9,219 nt of DNA, from contig JAIOJO010000188.1 of assembly GCA_019911985.1 (NCBI GenBank), positions 1-9,219 of the forward strand, given 5' to 3'. Each line of letters begins with the position of its first letter. Within the stretch, counting starts at the first letter, position 1. This DNA is from Sulfuricellaceae bacterium (GTDB taxonomy: Bacteria > Pseudomonadota > Gammaproteobacteria > Burkholderiales > UBA9220). A program made the translations under genes and the position numbers. The notes under the pieces were generated by a model. That model searched no databases. It saw only the letters and a list, made by a program, of their open reading frames with translations, and was not told the DNA's origin. Positions 1 to 6,617 of this stretch are shown here, piece by piece.

Positions 1-2
1 TG

Positions 3-1196
3 CGCGCCGAGGTGGACGTGCTCACGCTCACCGCCACGCCGATTCCGCGCACGCTCGCCATGGCCATGGAGGGCCTGCGCGAATTCTCGGTGATTGCCAC
101 CGCGCCCCAGCGCCGCCTCTCGATCAAGACCTTCGCCGCAAAATACGGCGAAGGCGTGGTCCGCGAAGCCGTGCTGCGCGAGCTCAAGCGCGGCGGCCAG
201 GTGTACTTCCTGCACAACGAAGTGGAAACCATCGCCAACATGCGCGACAAACTGCTCGCGTTGCTGCCCGAGGCGCGCATCGAAATCGCCCACGGCCAGA
301 TGCCGGAACGGGATCTGGAACGGGTGATGCGCGATTTCTATCACCAGCGCTTCAACCTGCTGCTGTGCACCACCATCATCGAAACCGGCATCCACGTACC
401 CACCGCCAATACCATCCTGATCAACCGCGCCGACCGCTTCGGCTTGGCACAGTTGCACCAGTTGCGCGGCCGCGTCGGCCGCTCCCACCACCAAGCCTAT
501 GCTTACCTGCTCACCCCCGGCGACGATGCCCTGACGGCCCTGGCAAAAAAGCGCCTGGAAGCGATTCAATCTCTGGAAGACTTGGGCGCGGGCTTCTACC
601 TGGCAATGCACGATTTGGAGATCCGCGGCGCAGGCGAAGTGTTGGGCGAATCGCAAAGCGGCGAGATCCAGGAAATCGGCTTCAACCTGTTCACCGAAAT
701 GCTGGCCGCCGCCGTGAAATCGCTCAAAGCCGGCAAGGAACCCGATCTGGCAGAACCTCTCAACGCCGTCACTGAAATCAATCTGCACACGCCGGCCCTG
801 CTGCCCAGCGATTACTGCGGCGATATTCACGAACGATTGGTGCTGTATAAACGCCTCGCCAACTGCGAATCCCAAGATGAACTGGACACGCTGCGCGAAG
901 AACTCATCGACCGCTTCGGCCTGCTACCGTCCCCGGCCAAAAGCCTGCTCGACACCCACCGCCTGCGTATCCAGGCCAAACCGCTGGGCATCGTCAAAAT
1001 CGACGCGAGCGCCGCGTCCCTGCAACTGCAATTTATTCCCAACCCGCCCATCGACCCGATGAAGATCATCACTCTGATTCAATCCCGCCGCGACCATAAA
1101 CTCAATGGGCCGGACAAACTGAAAGTAATGGTCGATTTACCGACGGCTGACTTACGAGTGGCGCGCTTGCTAGCATTATTGAAGGAGTTGGCGTAA
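3..1196 (+). CDS. mfd: Transcription-repair coupling factor Mfd, C-terminal part (5' truncated by window edge)
   Basis: Mfd is a DNA translocase that pushes stalled RNA polymerase off damaged template and recruits UvrA for nucleotide excision repair. Only the C-terminal third is here; the frame is open to the left edge (residues RAE precede the GTG at 12), so that GTG is an internal Val, not a start. Numbering from the codon at 12: helicase motif III TAT (7-9), motif IV region GGQVYFLHNEVE (61-72), motif V TTIIETGIHVP (120-130), motif VI QLRGRVGR (150-157), then the TRG-type segment HDLEIRGAGEVLG (200-212) used to couple ATP hydrolysis to translocation. Residues from about 260 to 394 match the C-terminal D7 regulatory domain, ending KELA before TAA. 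Nearly collinear with remembered E. coli Mfd. Oddity: motif V has His128 where Asp (ETGID) is usual. A likely terminator follows the stop. Confidence 0.97.
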   Translation, partial: RAEVDVLTLTATPIPRTLAMAMEGLREFSVIATAPQRRLSIKTFAAKYGEGVVREAVLRELKRGGQVYFLHNEVETIANMRDKLLALLPEARIEIAHGQMPERDLERVMRDFYHQRFNLLLCTTIIETGIHVPTANTILINRADRFGLAQLHQLRGRVGRSHHQAYAYLLTPGDDALTALAKKRLEAIQSLEDLGAGFYLAMHDLEIRGAGEVLGESQSGEIQEIGFNLFTEMLAAAVKSLKAGKEPDLAEPLNAVTEINLHTPALLPSDYCGDIHERLVLYKRLANCESQDELDTLREELIDRFGLLPSPAKSLLDTHRLRIQAKPLGIVKIDASAASLQLQFIPNPPIDPMKIITLIQSRRDHKLNGPDKLKVMVDLPTADLRVARLLALLKELA

Positions 1197-1213
1197 GGAT
1201 TAGTCAGAATTGG

Positions 1214-1242
1214 GCCTGAAGCCACGGCTCCAGGCTACTTTT
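1214..1242 (+). terminator. Likely intrinsic terminator of mfd
   Basis: An imperfect hairpin begins 17 nt after the mfd stop codon. GCCTG (1214-1218) pairs with CAGGC (1231-1235); after one A-C mismatch the stem continues AGC/GCT around a small loop. TACTTTTCCC follows directly, giving a short T-rich tail. Position and shape fit a Rho-independent terminator, though the tail has only four consecutive Ts. Confidence 0.6.
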
Positions 1243-1273
1243 CCCATTCGGCCCAGCAGCGATGTCGCCTGGA

Positions 1274-1303
1274 TTGGTGATTGCACGCCTAGCCGGGTAA
1301 AAT
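1274..1303 (+). promoter_or_regulatory. Candidate sigma-70 promoter for the DUF1015 gene
   Basis: TTGGTG (1274-1279) and TAAAAT (1298-1303) are separated by 18 bp. The -10 matches the consensus at 5 of 6 positions, the -35 only at 3 of 6. It sits downstream of the mfd terminator and would place the transcript start about 25 nt before the ATG at 1335. It also argues against translation starting at the ATG at 1302, which overlaps the -10 element. Seen by eye only. Confidence 0.4.
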
Positions 1304-1322
1304 GGCCTTTTGCGCCGCACAC

Positions 1323-1327
1323 AAGGA
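1323..1327 (+). promoter_or_regulatory. Ribosome binding site fixing the DUF1015 start
   Basis: AAGGA lies 7 nt before the ATG at 1335. The earlier in-frame ATG at 1302 has no comparable purine-rich sequence upstream, so this site decides the start. Confidence 0.7.
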
Positions 1328-1334
1328 ATACGCC

Positions 1335-2576
1335 ATGCACTTGATTCGCCCCTTCGCCGGCCTGCGTCCGGTATCCGAACATACCGCCGACGTGGTAGCT
1401 CCGCCCTACGACGTGCTCTCCACAGATGAAGCGAGAGTCCGGGCGGCTGGCCGACCGTGGAGCTTTTTGCACATTTCCAAGCCGGAAATCGACCTGCCGC
1501 CTGAGACCGACCCCTATGCGCCGCAAGTCTACGCCAAGGGAGCCGAGAACCTTCGCCACATGGTTGAGCAAGGGCTTTTGGCGCAAGACACGGCACCCTG
1601 CTACTACGTCTACCGCATGGTGATGAATGGTCATGTGCAGACAGGGTTGGTGGCGGCGGCTTCGGTGGCGGATTACGACACCAACCGCGTGCGCAAACAC
1701 GAGTTCACCCGCCCCGACAAGGAAGACGACCGGGTGCGCCAGATCGATGCGTTGAACGCCCAAACCGGCCCGGTTCTGCTGGCTTACCCGAGCGCACCCG
1801 AAGTGGACGCCATCCTGGCGCAAGCCGCCCTGGCGACTCCGGATGCCGATGTGACGGCCGACGACGGTATCCGCCACACCTTGTGGGTAGTGGACGACAA
1901 AACCTTACTCGACCGGCTTACCGCGGCGTTCGACGCCATGCGCGCGATCTTCATTGCCGACGGGCACCACCGTTCCGCCGCCGCCTCGCGCATAGCCGCC
2001 GCGCGCCGCGCCGCCAATCCCAGCCACACCGGCAAAGAGAGCTACAATTATTTCCTGTCGGTGATCTTCCCTCACCATGAAATGAAAATCATGGATTACA
2101 ACCGGGTAATGACCGACCTTAACGGGCTATCCGAAGAGGCCTTCCTCGCCCGCATCGCTCAGGAATTCGCCGTCAAACCGGCCGGCGGACAAGTTAAACC
2201 CAGCCATCCCGGCGAGTTTGGCATGTATTTGGGAGGGCGCTGGTATCGGCTGGAAATACGCGCCGATCTGATCCCCCAAGAGGACCCGGTCGCACGCCTG
2301 GACGTGAGCCTACTGCAAAACCATCTGATCTCGCCGGTACTCGGCATCGACGACCCGCGCCGCGATAAGCGCATCGATTTTGTCGGTGGCATCCGGGGCT
2401 TGGCTGAGCTGGAGAAACGCGTAGACAGCGGCGGGATGAAAGTGGCTTTCGCACTCTTTGCCACCCGCATGGAAGATCTGATGGCCGTGGCTGACGCCGG
2501 TGAAGTCATGCCGCCCAAATCCACTTGGTTCGAACCCAAGTTGGTCGACGGACTGGTGTCTCACGTGCTGGATTGA
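1335..2576 (+). CDS. DUF1015 (COG4198) family protein, function unknown
   Basis: A 413-residue protein recognised as a DUF1015 family member by length and motifs; the family's biochemical role is not established to my knowledge. Numbered from the ATG at 1335: IRPFAGLRP near the N terminus, APPYDV (22-27), RKHEFTRPDKEDDR (120-133), QTGPVLLAY (143-151), FIADGHHRSAAA (206-217), a long conserved stretch from DPVARLDVSLLQ to RIDFVGG (317-352) and MPPKSTWFEPKL near the end (392-403). The many conserved charged and His residues suggest an enzyme rather than a structural protein. The DGHHR signature resembles the DGHHR/GxHR motif of ParB/sulfiredoxin-fold proteins, some of which are nucleotide-dependent kinases; this link is inference. 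No signal peptide or membrane segment, so probably cytosolic. The start at 1335 is preferred because homologues begin at IRPF and an AAGGA precedes it. It appears to be a single-gene unit, unrelated to its flagellar neighbours. Confidence 0.9.
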   Translation: MHLIRPFAGLRPVSEHTADVVAPPYDVLSTDEARVRAAGRPWSFLHISKPEIDLPPETDPYAPQVYAKGAENLRHMVEQGLLAQDTAPCYYVYRMVMNGHVQTGLVAAASVADYDTNRVRKHEFTRPDKEDDRVRQIDALNAQTGPVLLAYPSAPEVDAILAQAALATPDADVTADDGIRHTLWVVDDKTLLDRLTAAFDAMRAIFIADGHHRSAAASRIAAARRAANPSHTGKESYNYFLSVIFPHHEMKIMDYNRVMTDLNGLSEEAFLARIAQEFAVKPAGGQVKPSHPGEFGMYLGGRWYRLEIRADLIPQEDPVARLDVSLLQNHLISPVLGIDDPRRDKRIDFVGGIRGLAELEKRVDSGGMKVAFALFATRMEDLMAVADAGEVMPPKSTWFEPKLVDGLVSHVLD

Positions 2577-2643
2577 GGCAAGCCGCAGAGCTTGGCAACG
2601 CTCGGGTTCTCAATTGCGGGAACCCGATACGCCTGATGCCTCA
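2574..2643. terminator. Nested inverted repeats between convergent genes, possible bidirectional terminator
   Basis: TCGGGTTC (2602-2609) pairs with GAACCCGA (2620-2627), extendable by a G-T and a C-G pair to a 6-nt loop. An outer pair, TGAGGCA (2574-2580) and TGCCTCA (2637-2643), encloses it; the left outer arm includes the stop codon of the DUF1015 gene. No T tract follows on either strand, so it is not a classical intrinsic terminator. Its place between converging transcripts suggests a transcript-end or RNA-stabilising role. Confidence 0.4.
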
Positions 2644-2665
2644 ACGGACTGGCTCCGCCTTCGCG

Positions 2666-4213
2666 CTATAGATAACTGAACAAGGACAGGCCGCTGACTT
2701 TGACGAAGGCTTTCTGGGCGGCGTCCAAGCCAACCTGATTCTGATTCAAGCTGGTGATCGCCTTGGTGTAATCCAAATCCTGCAGTCCGGATAAGTTTGT
2801 CTGGTATTGCAAGCCCAAATCCGCGCTTAAGCTTTGCGACGCGTCTATCTCTTTGAGGCGAGACCCGACGGAGGCCCGAACCGTCGAAATGCGATCCAAA
2901 TCGTTGGACAAGTTGGTCAGCGCCGTATTCAATCCATTCGTGAGCTTGGCACGATCGGCGTTTCCCGTAGTCGCGCTATTCGTCACCCCCGTTTCCAGCA
3001 GGGTAGCCAAATCGTCTATCGTTTTGAATACGCTCTCATTGCTGCTGGCTTTGATGGTGAAATTATCGCTAGCCGCCGCAAAAGCGGCCGTTCCGGGTGC
3101 GGGAAGCGCACCGTTTAGGGTGCTCGCGGGCGTTCCATCGATACTCACGGCGGTCCCGGTGTCCCATGCAGCGGCGACGGAGAAAGCAGGCTGCCCGTTG
3201 GAGGGAACCGCCGCGCCGTCCGTGGACAGTTTTTGCAGGCTAATGGACTGGCCCGGCGTATAAATCCGGGGCAAACGCGGTCCCGCCGGGGTAAGCGTGC
3301 TGTTTGTCGTGGCGGAGGCCGCTCCGGTAATCAAGGATTGTCCAGCCGCAATGGTCTGGCCGGAGCCCGCGGGCGAATTCAATTTCACATCGATGTTGGC
3401 GACAATGTCGTAAGTTGTAACGGGAGTAACGCCGGTATTGTCCACTGCAAATACGATACTGAAACGATCGTTGATATTCCCGGTACCGGTAACGGGAACG
3501 ACAGGAGTAACGCCGGCCCACTTGGTCTGGTCCAGCACATTGCCCCCGTCGATAATACCCGTCCCGGTGTTCGTGCTAGTCACTTGCCCCGGAGGATTGG
3601 AATTGCTTAGCGGCGCGGAAGTTACAAAAGAGCCGTTTCCGCTTTTCACATTCATGAATACGGACGAGCCGGGATCGCTAATCGCGACTTGACGCGCCGG
3701 CTCGATTTGCAACAGGCGCTGCCCCTGGTCGCCATTATAGGCAACCGGAGCGGAAGCTCCGCTGGGCACAACGGAAAAAGGCGCTGAAGCGGCCTGAAAA
3801 CCCGAGAACATAAAGTTCCCTTTACCGTCGTCGGTATTGGCTATGCTCAACAACTCCTTCATGCTGGAGCGGATTTCGGTCGCAATCGCGCCGCGATTTT
3901 GATTATCGTAAGCGGCGTTGCCGGCCGATACGGCCAGATCTCGAATATGCTGAATCAAATCCTGCGCACTGCTTAGATTGGACTCCTCCAAACTAAGGCT
4001 GCTCAAGGCCGTTTTTTGATTGGTCTGGTGTTGATCGTTGGTCGTTATCGATTGCCCCACGCCCAGGGCTTGTGCGGCCGCGACGGGATCGTCGGAAGGC
4101 GTAAGGATGCGCCGGCCGGTTGCAATTTGCTGATTCACTTTCAACAAATTGCTGGTCTGATCCTGCATCGCAGCAACGTTGGTATCGTATATCATGCTAG
4201 TGCTGACTCGCAT
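2666..4213 (-). CDS. flgL: Flagellar hook-filament junction protein FlgL (HAP3)
   Basis: FlgL is exported through the flagellar type III apparatus and forms the second junction layer between FlgK and the flagellin filament. The N terminus (MRVSTSMIYD) and the helical region to about residue 140, with TGRRILTPSDDPVAAAQAL (32-50), NRGAIATEI and GNFMFSGFQ, are typical, as is the C-terminal coil from about 395 to 515 (RASVGSRLKEID, DYTKAITSLNQNQ, AFVKVSGLSLFSYL). At 515 residues it is much longer than E. coli FlgL (about 317). The extra length is a Gly/Thr/Ser/Pro-rich, probably beta-rich surface domain from about 145 to 390. Residues 215-271 (beginning NTGTGI) resemble a segment of the adjacent FlgK. 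It starts 11 nt after flgK with a strong AAGGAG 7 nt before the ATG, so the two are co-transcribed and probably translationally coupled. It is the last gene of the cluster in this window. Confidence 0.96.
   Translation of the reverse strand: MRVSTSMIYDTNVAAMQDQTSNLLKVNQQIATGRRILTPSDDPVAAAQALGVGQSITTNDQHQTNQKTALSSLSLEESNLSSAQDLIQHIRDLAVSAGNAAYDNQNRGAIATEIRSSMKELLSIANTDDGKGNFMFSGFQAASAPFSVVPSGASAPVAYNGDQGQRLLQIEPARQVAISDPGSSVFMNVKSGNGSFVTSAPLSNSNPPGQVTSTNTGTGIIDGGNVLDQTKWAGVTPVVPVTGTGNINDRFSIVFAVDNTGVTPVTTYDIVANIDVKLNSPAGSGQTIAAGQSLITGAASATTNSTLTPAGPRLPRIYTPGQSISLQKLSTDGAAVPSNGQPAFSVAAAWDTGTAVSIDGTPASTLNGALPAPGTAAFAAASDNFTIKASSNESVFKTIDDLATLLETGVTNSATTGNADRAKLTNGLNTALTNLSNDLDRISTVRASVGSRLKEIDASQSLSADLGLQYQTNLSGLQDLDYTKAITSLNQNQVGLDAAQKAFVKVSGLSLFSYL
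3401..3571 (-). repeat. FlgL segment resembling the FlgK central module (FlgL residues 215-271)
   Basis: FlgL NTGTGIIDGGNV followed by RFSIVFAVDN and TTYDIV parallels FlgK NTGTGTISAGSV (459-470) followed by NVTIAFTSATAYTV. Order and spacing are similar, with an extra loop in FlgL. It may be a shared surface domain of the two junction proteins; similarity is moderate and judged by eye. Confidence 0.5.
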
Positions 4214-4220
4214 GGCTTAA

Positions 4221-4227
4221 CTCCTTA
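4221..4227 (-). promoter_or_regulatory. flgL ribosome binding site overlapping the flgK stop codon
   Basis: Read on the minus strand, TAAGGAG combines the flgK TAA stop (4225-4227) with AAGGAG (4221-4226), 7 nt before the flgL ATG. A ribosome ending flgK stops on the flgL Shine-Dalgarno, an arrangement that favours coupled production of the two junction proteins. The coupling is inferred. Confidence 0.75.
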
Positions 4228-6414
4228 ATTCCCTAGGCTGATCAAAGTACTAAACAAGGTGCTCGCCACCTGAATCATTTTTCCGGCCGCCTGATAGGCC
4301 TGCTGATAGCGGATAAGATTCGCGGCTTCTTCATCTAGATTGACACCTGAAAGCGATTGTTGTTGCTGCGTCACCTGCGTCACCAGGCTCGTTTGCGCCT
4401 GGCTGGTTATCTGGACTTCCCGTGTTTTGTTGCCCACGTCGCTCACCAGTTGGCTATAAGCCCCTAAGAATGAGGTTGTTGGACTTCCCGATGCATTGTT
4501 GAACAAGGTATTCTTGCTTTGCAGGCCGGCCAATAATTGTGCGTTTCGGCTGTCGGCCGTGCCGCCCGTGTTCGGCGCAACCGTAAAAACATCGCCGGTG
4601 GCGGGCGTTCCGCTTAGCTGGGTCGTCCAACCATTGTAGTTGAGCGTTGCGCCGTTGGCCGGATTATAGGCTAGCGCCGTGGCCAGGGTATTGCCGGTGG
4701 TGGTGTCAACCACGTTAAACGCCGTGGGGCTGGTAAACGTAATCGTTACATTGTTGTTTACCGCCGGATCGATTTTGGCCGGCGCAGTCGCAGCGGGTGT
4801 TGCTGTGATTACGCTGTTATTGATCGTAAACGTGTCTCCCGCCACGGCGCCGCTTATATTGACCGGCCAGCCGCCCGCAGGATACTGGTACACGCCGTTC
4901 GCCGGCAAGGCGGCGTATGACGCGCTTGTTCCATTGGTGTTGTCTGTAACGGTATAAGCCGTGGCGCTGGTAAAGGCAATCGTCACGTTCCCTTTCGGCG
5001 CAACGACCGAACCTGCGCTGATCGTCCCCGTCCCGGTATTAGCTGTTGCCTGGGCCGTTTGAAAGGGCGCCGCGGCGGCAATGCGGCTGGTATCCGTCTG
5101 GGCTACCGCGATATTCGCCGCGCCGTTTCGCGTCGGCTGGATCAAGAAGCTATCGTTAGCCGTTGGTACCGAAGTCACCGTGACGGTTATGCCATCCACG
5201 GTATAGGGCGGAGGAACAACGCCAGCCGCCGTGCTTGTGTAGCTGAATGCCTTATTGTCGGACAGCCGGGTCAAGGTGTAATTGGTTCCGCCTTGATACG
5301 TCAAATTGTAATCGCTGCCTGTCAGCCCGCCTACGTCGGAAATGCTTGCGCTAACCGCACCCGCAGCCGGTACGGTATTCTGTGAATTCGACAAGACAAG
5401 CGGTTGCGCCACTTGAAAAAAATCGGTTCCCGCCAAGCCGTTCAGATCGGTTCCCAAGCGATGCTGGTCGTTAAATGCCTGCGCCACGCCGGTGGCGATC
5501 TGGCCGAAAGCATTCTGCGCCTTATCCAGCGATTGCTCCCGGAAGCTCAACAGGCCGCCCAGGGTCCCTCCGGACAATAAGTTCGATTTGATAGCGACGT
5601 AATTTGCGGTACTCGAATTGATTCCAACCTGGTAGTAAACCCCCGTTTGCGTGGGGTCTTCCGCTGTAGGCCGGGCGGCCAGCTTGTATGCCGTATTGCC
5701 GACGACCAGCCCCTGCCCGTTCCCGATAAACACGCTGATACTGCCATCGCTTTGAACCAAGCTCGAGGTTTGCACCCGCTTGTTCAATTCGGCGATCAAC
5801 TGATCCCGTTGATCCCGCAAATCGTTGGCCTGGTGCTTCGTGCTGGCACTTTCGGCCAACTGCACTTGGCTGTTGAGGCTGGCGATTTGCTGCGCATAGG
5901 AATTGATCTCATCGACCGTGCTGCTGATCTGAGTATTGATGCCGCTGCGAATTTCGCCAAAGCGCGAATCAATCGCGTTAAAGCGCGACACCAAGGCCTG
6001 CCCGCTGCTAATCATGGACTGCCGTGCCGGCACCGACGTCGGATCGGAGGCCACCGCATTAACCCCCTGGAAAAAATCCTGCAGGGCTGGCGACAAACCC
6101 ACCGTAGAATCCGACAGCATATTGTCGATTTGCTGAATTCCCGTGGAATAGGCATCGAGCTGCGAACTCTGGGTCTGCGCCTGAGTCACTTGACTGTCGA
6201 GAAACTGGCTATAAATCCGCTTCACGGTATCGACGTTGACGCCATTACCGATAAAACCGCCGCCGGTAAACTGGGGGATATTGGTCGTTTGCACGGTCTG
6301 CTGGCGATGAAAGCCGGCCGTGTTGGCATTGGAAATGTTGTGCTCGGTCGTCAGCAGTCCCGCCTGCGCGGCATTGAGTCCACTGATGCCTATCCCATAA
6401 ATACCGCTGCCCAT
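4225..6414 (-). CDS. flgK: Flagellar hook-filament junction protein FlgK (HAP1)
   Basis: FlgK is the first junction layer on the tip of the hook, exported by the flagellar type III system, with FlgL above it. The N-terminal D0/D1 part is typical: GIYGIGISGLNAAQAGL, HNISNANTAGFHRQ (25-38), then GNGVNVDTVKRIYSQFL (57-72), long helices from about 75 to 215, and LRDQRDQLIAELNKRV (199-214). The C terminus carries SRNAQLLAGLQ (622-632) and the family signature SGVNLDEEAANLIRYQQAYQAAGKMI (689-714). At 729 residues it is longer than E. coli FlgK (about 547). The excess lies at about 355-620 and consists of three similar beta-type units (366-431, 475-534, 554-618). RBS GAGGAG lies 7 nt before the ATG. 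A near-consensus sigma-28 promoter lies about 50 nt upstream, so late-stage expression is likely. Whole and apparently intact. Confidence 0.96.
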   Translation of the reverse strand: MGSGIYGIGISGLNAAQAGLLTTEHNISNANTAGFHRQQTVQTTNIPQFTGGGFIGNGVNVDTVKRIYSQFLDSQVTQAQTQSSQLDAYSTGIQQIDNMLSDSTVGLSPALQDFFQGVNAVASDPTSVPARQSMISSGQALVSRFNAIDSRFGEIRSGINTQISSTVDEINSYAQQIASLNSQVQLAESASTKHQANDLRDQRDQLIAELNKRVQTSSLVQSDGSISVFIGNGQGLVVGNTAYKLAARPTAEDPTQTGVYYQVGINSSTANYVAIKSNLLSGGTLGGLLSFREQSLDKAQNAFGQIATGVAQAFNDQHRLGTDLNGLAGTDFFQVAQPLVLSNSQNTVPAAGAVSASISDVGGLTGSDYNLTYQGGTNYTLTRLSDNKAFSYTSTAAGVVPPPYTVDGITVTVTSVPTANDSFLIQPTRNGAANIAVAQTDTSRIAAAAPFQTAQATANTGTGTISAGSVVAPKGNVTIAFTSATAYTVTDNTNGTSASYAALPANGVYQYPAGGWPVNISGAVAGDTFTINNSVITATPAATAPAKIDPAVNNNVTITFTSPTAFNVVDTTTGNTLATALAYNPANGATLNYNGWTTQLSGTPATGDVFTVAPNTGGTADSRNAQLLAGLQSKNTLFNNASGSPTTSFLGAYSQLVSDVGNKTREVQITSQAQTSLVTQVTQQQQSLSGVNLDEEAANLIRYQQAYQAAGKMIQVASTLFSTLISLGN
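4561..4755 (-). repeat. FlgK central beta module, copy 3 (residues 554-618)
   Basis: Starts NNVTITFTSPTAFNVVD, continues NGWTTQLSGTPATGD and ends GDVFTVAPNTGG, directly before SRNAQLLAGLQ, where the conserved C-terminal half resumes. Copies 2 and 3 look like a tandem duplication within the surface-exposed part of the protein. Confidence 0.7.
4813..4992 (-). repeat. FlgK central beta module, copy 2 (residues 475-534)
   Basis: Starts GNVTIAFTSATAYTVTD, continues with GGWPVNISGAVAGD and ends GDTFTINNS. It is offset by 79 residues from copy 3. The two are also alike as DNA: about 24 of 30 bases agree between 4962-4991 and 4724-4753 by eye. Confidence 0.7.
5122..5319 (-). repeat. FlgK central beta module, copy 1 (residues 366-431)
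   Basis: Encodes a unit starting SDYNLTYQGGTNYTL and ending NDSFLIQPTRNG. This is the standard FlgK central segment, followed by the familiar DTSRIAAAAP. Its pattern (alternating hydrophobic strand, Tyr-Thr strand, then Asp-x-Phe-x-Ile) recurs in copies 2 and 3. Similarity is at the protein level only. Confidence 0.6.
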
Positions 6415-6461
6415 AAATTCTCTCCTCTGAGCCTACTGAACCAGCCCGGCTCTCTTCTGTA

Positions 6462-6488
6462 TTAACGGCTCGAAACCGAGAAACTTGA
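6462..6488 (-). promoter_or_regulatory. Sigma-28 (FliA) promoter for flgKL
   Basis: On the minus strand TCAAGTTT (6481-6488), exactly 11 bp, then GCCGTTAA (6462-6469). The sigma-28 consensus is TAAAGTTT-N11-GCCGATAA, so each half has one mismatch and the spacing is exact. The -10 element lies about 48 nt before the flgK ATG, leaving a leader of roughly 40 nt that contains GAGGAG. Known in Salmonella: flgKL is read both from upstream operons and from a FliA-dependent promoter, and this site fits that role. Confidence 0.85.
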
Positions 6489-6557
6489 GGCGGCGCACCA
6501 CCGCTACGGATTAAATCCAAGCATGAAACATACCAGGAAAAATAAGACCAAATGCGC

Positions 6558-6610
6558 AAAAAAAACCGTCGATCCCCAGAAATAACGGCAAATATTGCCG
6601 TCTGCGGCAA
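6558..6610 (-). terminator. Hairpin cluster and T8 tract after flgJ, probable terminator or attenuator
   Basis: Read on the minus strand after the flgJ stop are three arms: TTGCCG (6605-6610), CGGCAA (6595-6600) and TTGCCG (6586-6591). The middle arm can pair with either outer one; with the third it extends to a 7-bp stem (ACGGCAA/TTGCCGT) with a 3-nt loop followed by TATTT. Further on, CCGTT and GACGG (6566-6570) can form a weak stem directly before eight Ts (6558-6565). The set lies between flgJ and the sigma-28 promoter, as expected for the end of the flgHIJ transcript. Stem strengths are modest. Confidence 0.5.
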
Positions 6611-6617
6611 GCGTCGG

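Noticed and set aside
12..14. GTG as a start for the mfd fragment
   Set aside because: It lies inside the conserved helicase core and the frame continues to the window edge.
1302..1334. Upstream in-frame ATG for the DUF1015 gene
   Set aside because: It adds 11 residues not typical of the family, overlaps the candidate -10 element and lacks a ribosome binding site; the ATG at 1335 has AAGGA at good spacing.
1200..1877. Long minus-strand open frame (225 codons) opposite the DUF1015 gene
   Set aside because: It is antisense to a well-supported gene, shows no recognisable domain, and has the composition expected of a GC-rich shadow frame.
5647..6465. Long plus-strand open frame (272 codons) opposite flgK
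   Set aside because: It runs antisense through the conserved FlgK N-terminal coding region and has no family resemblance.
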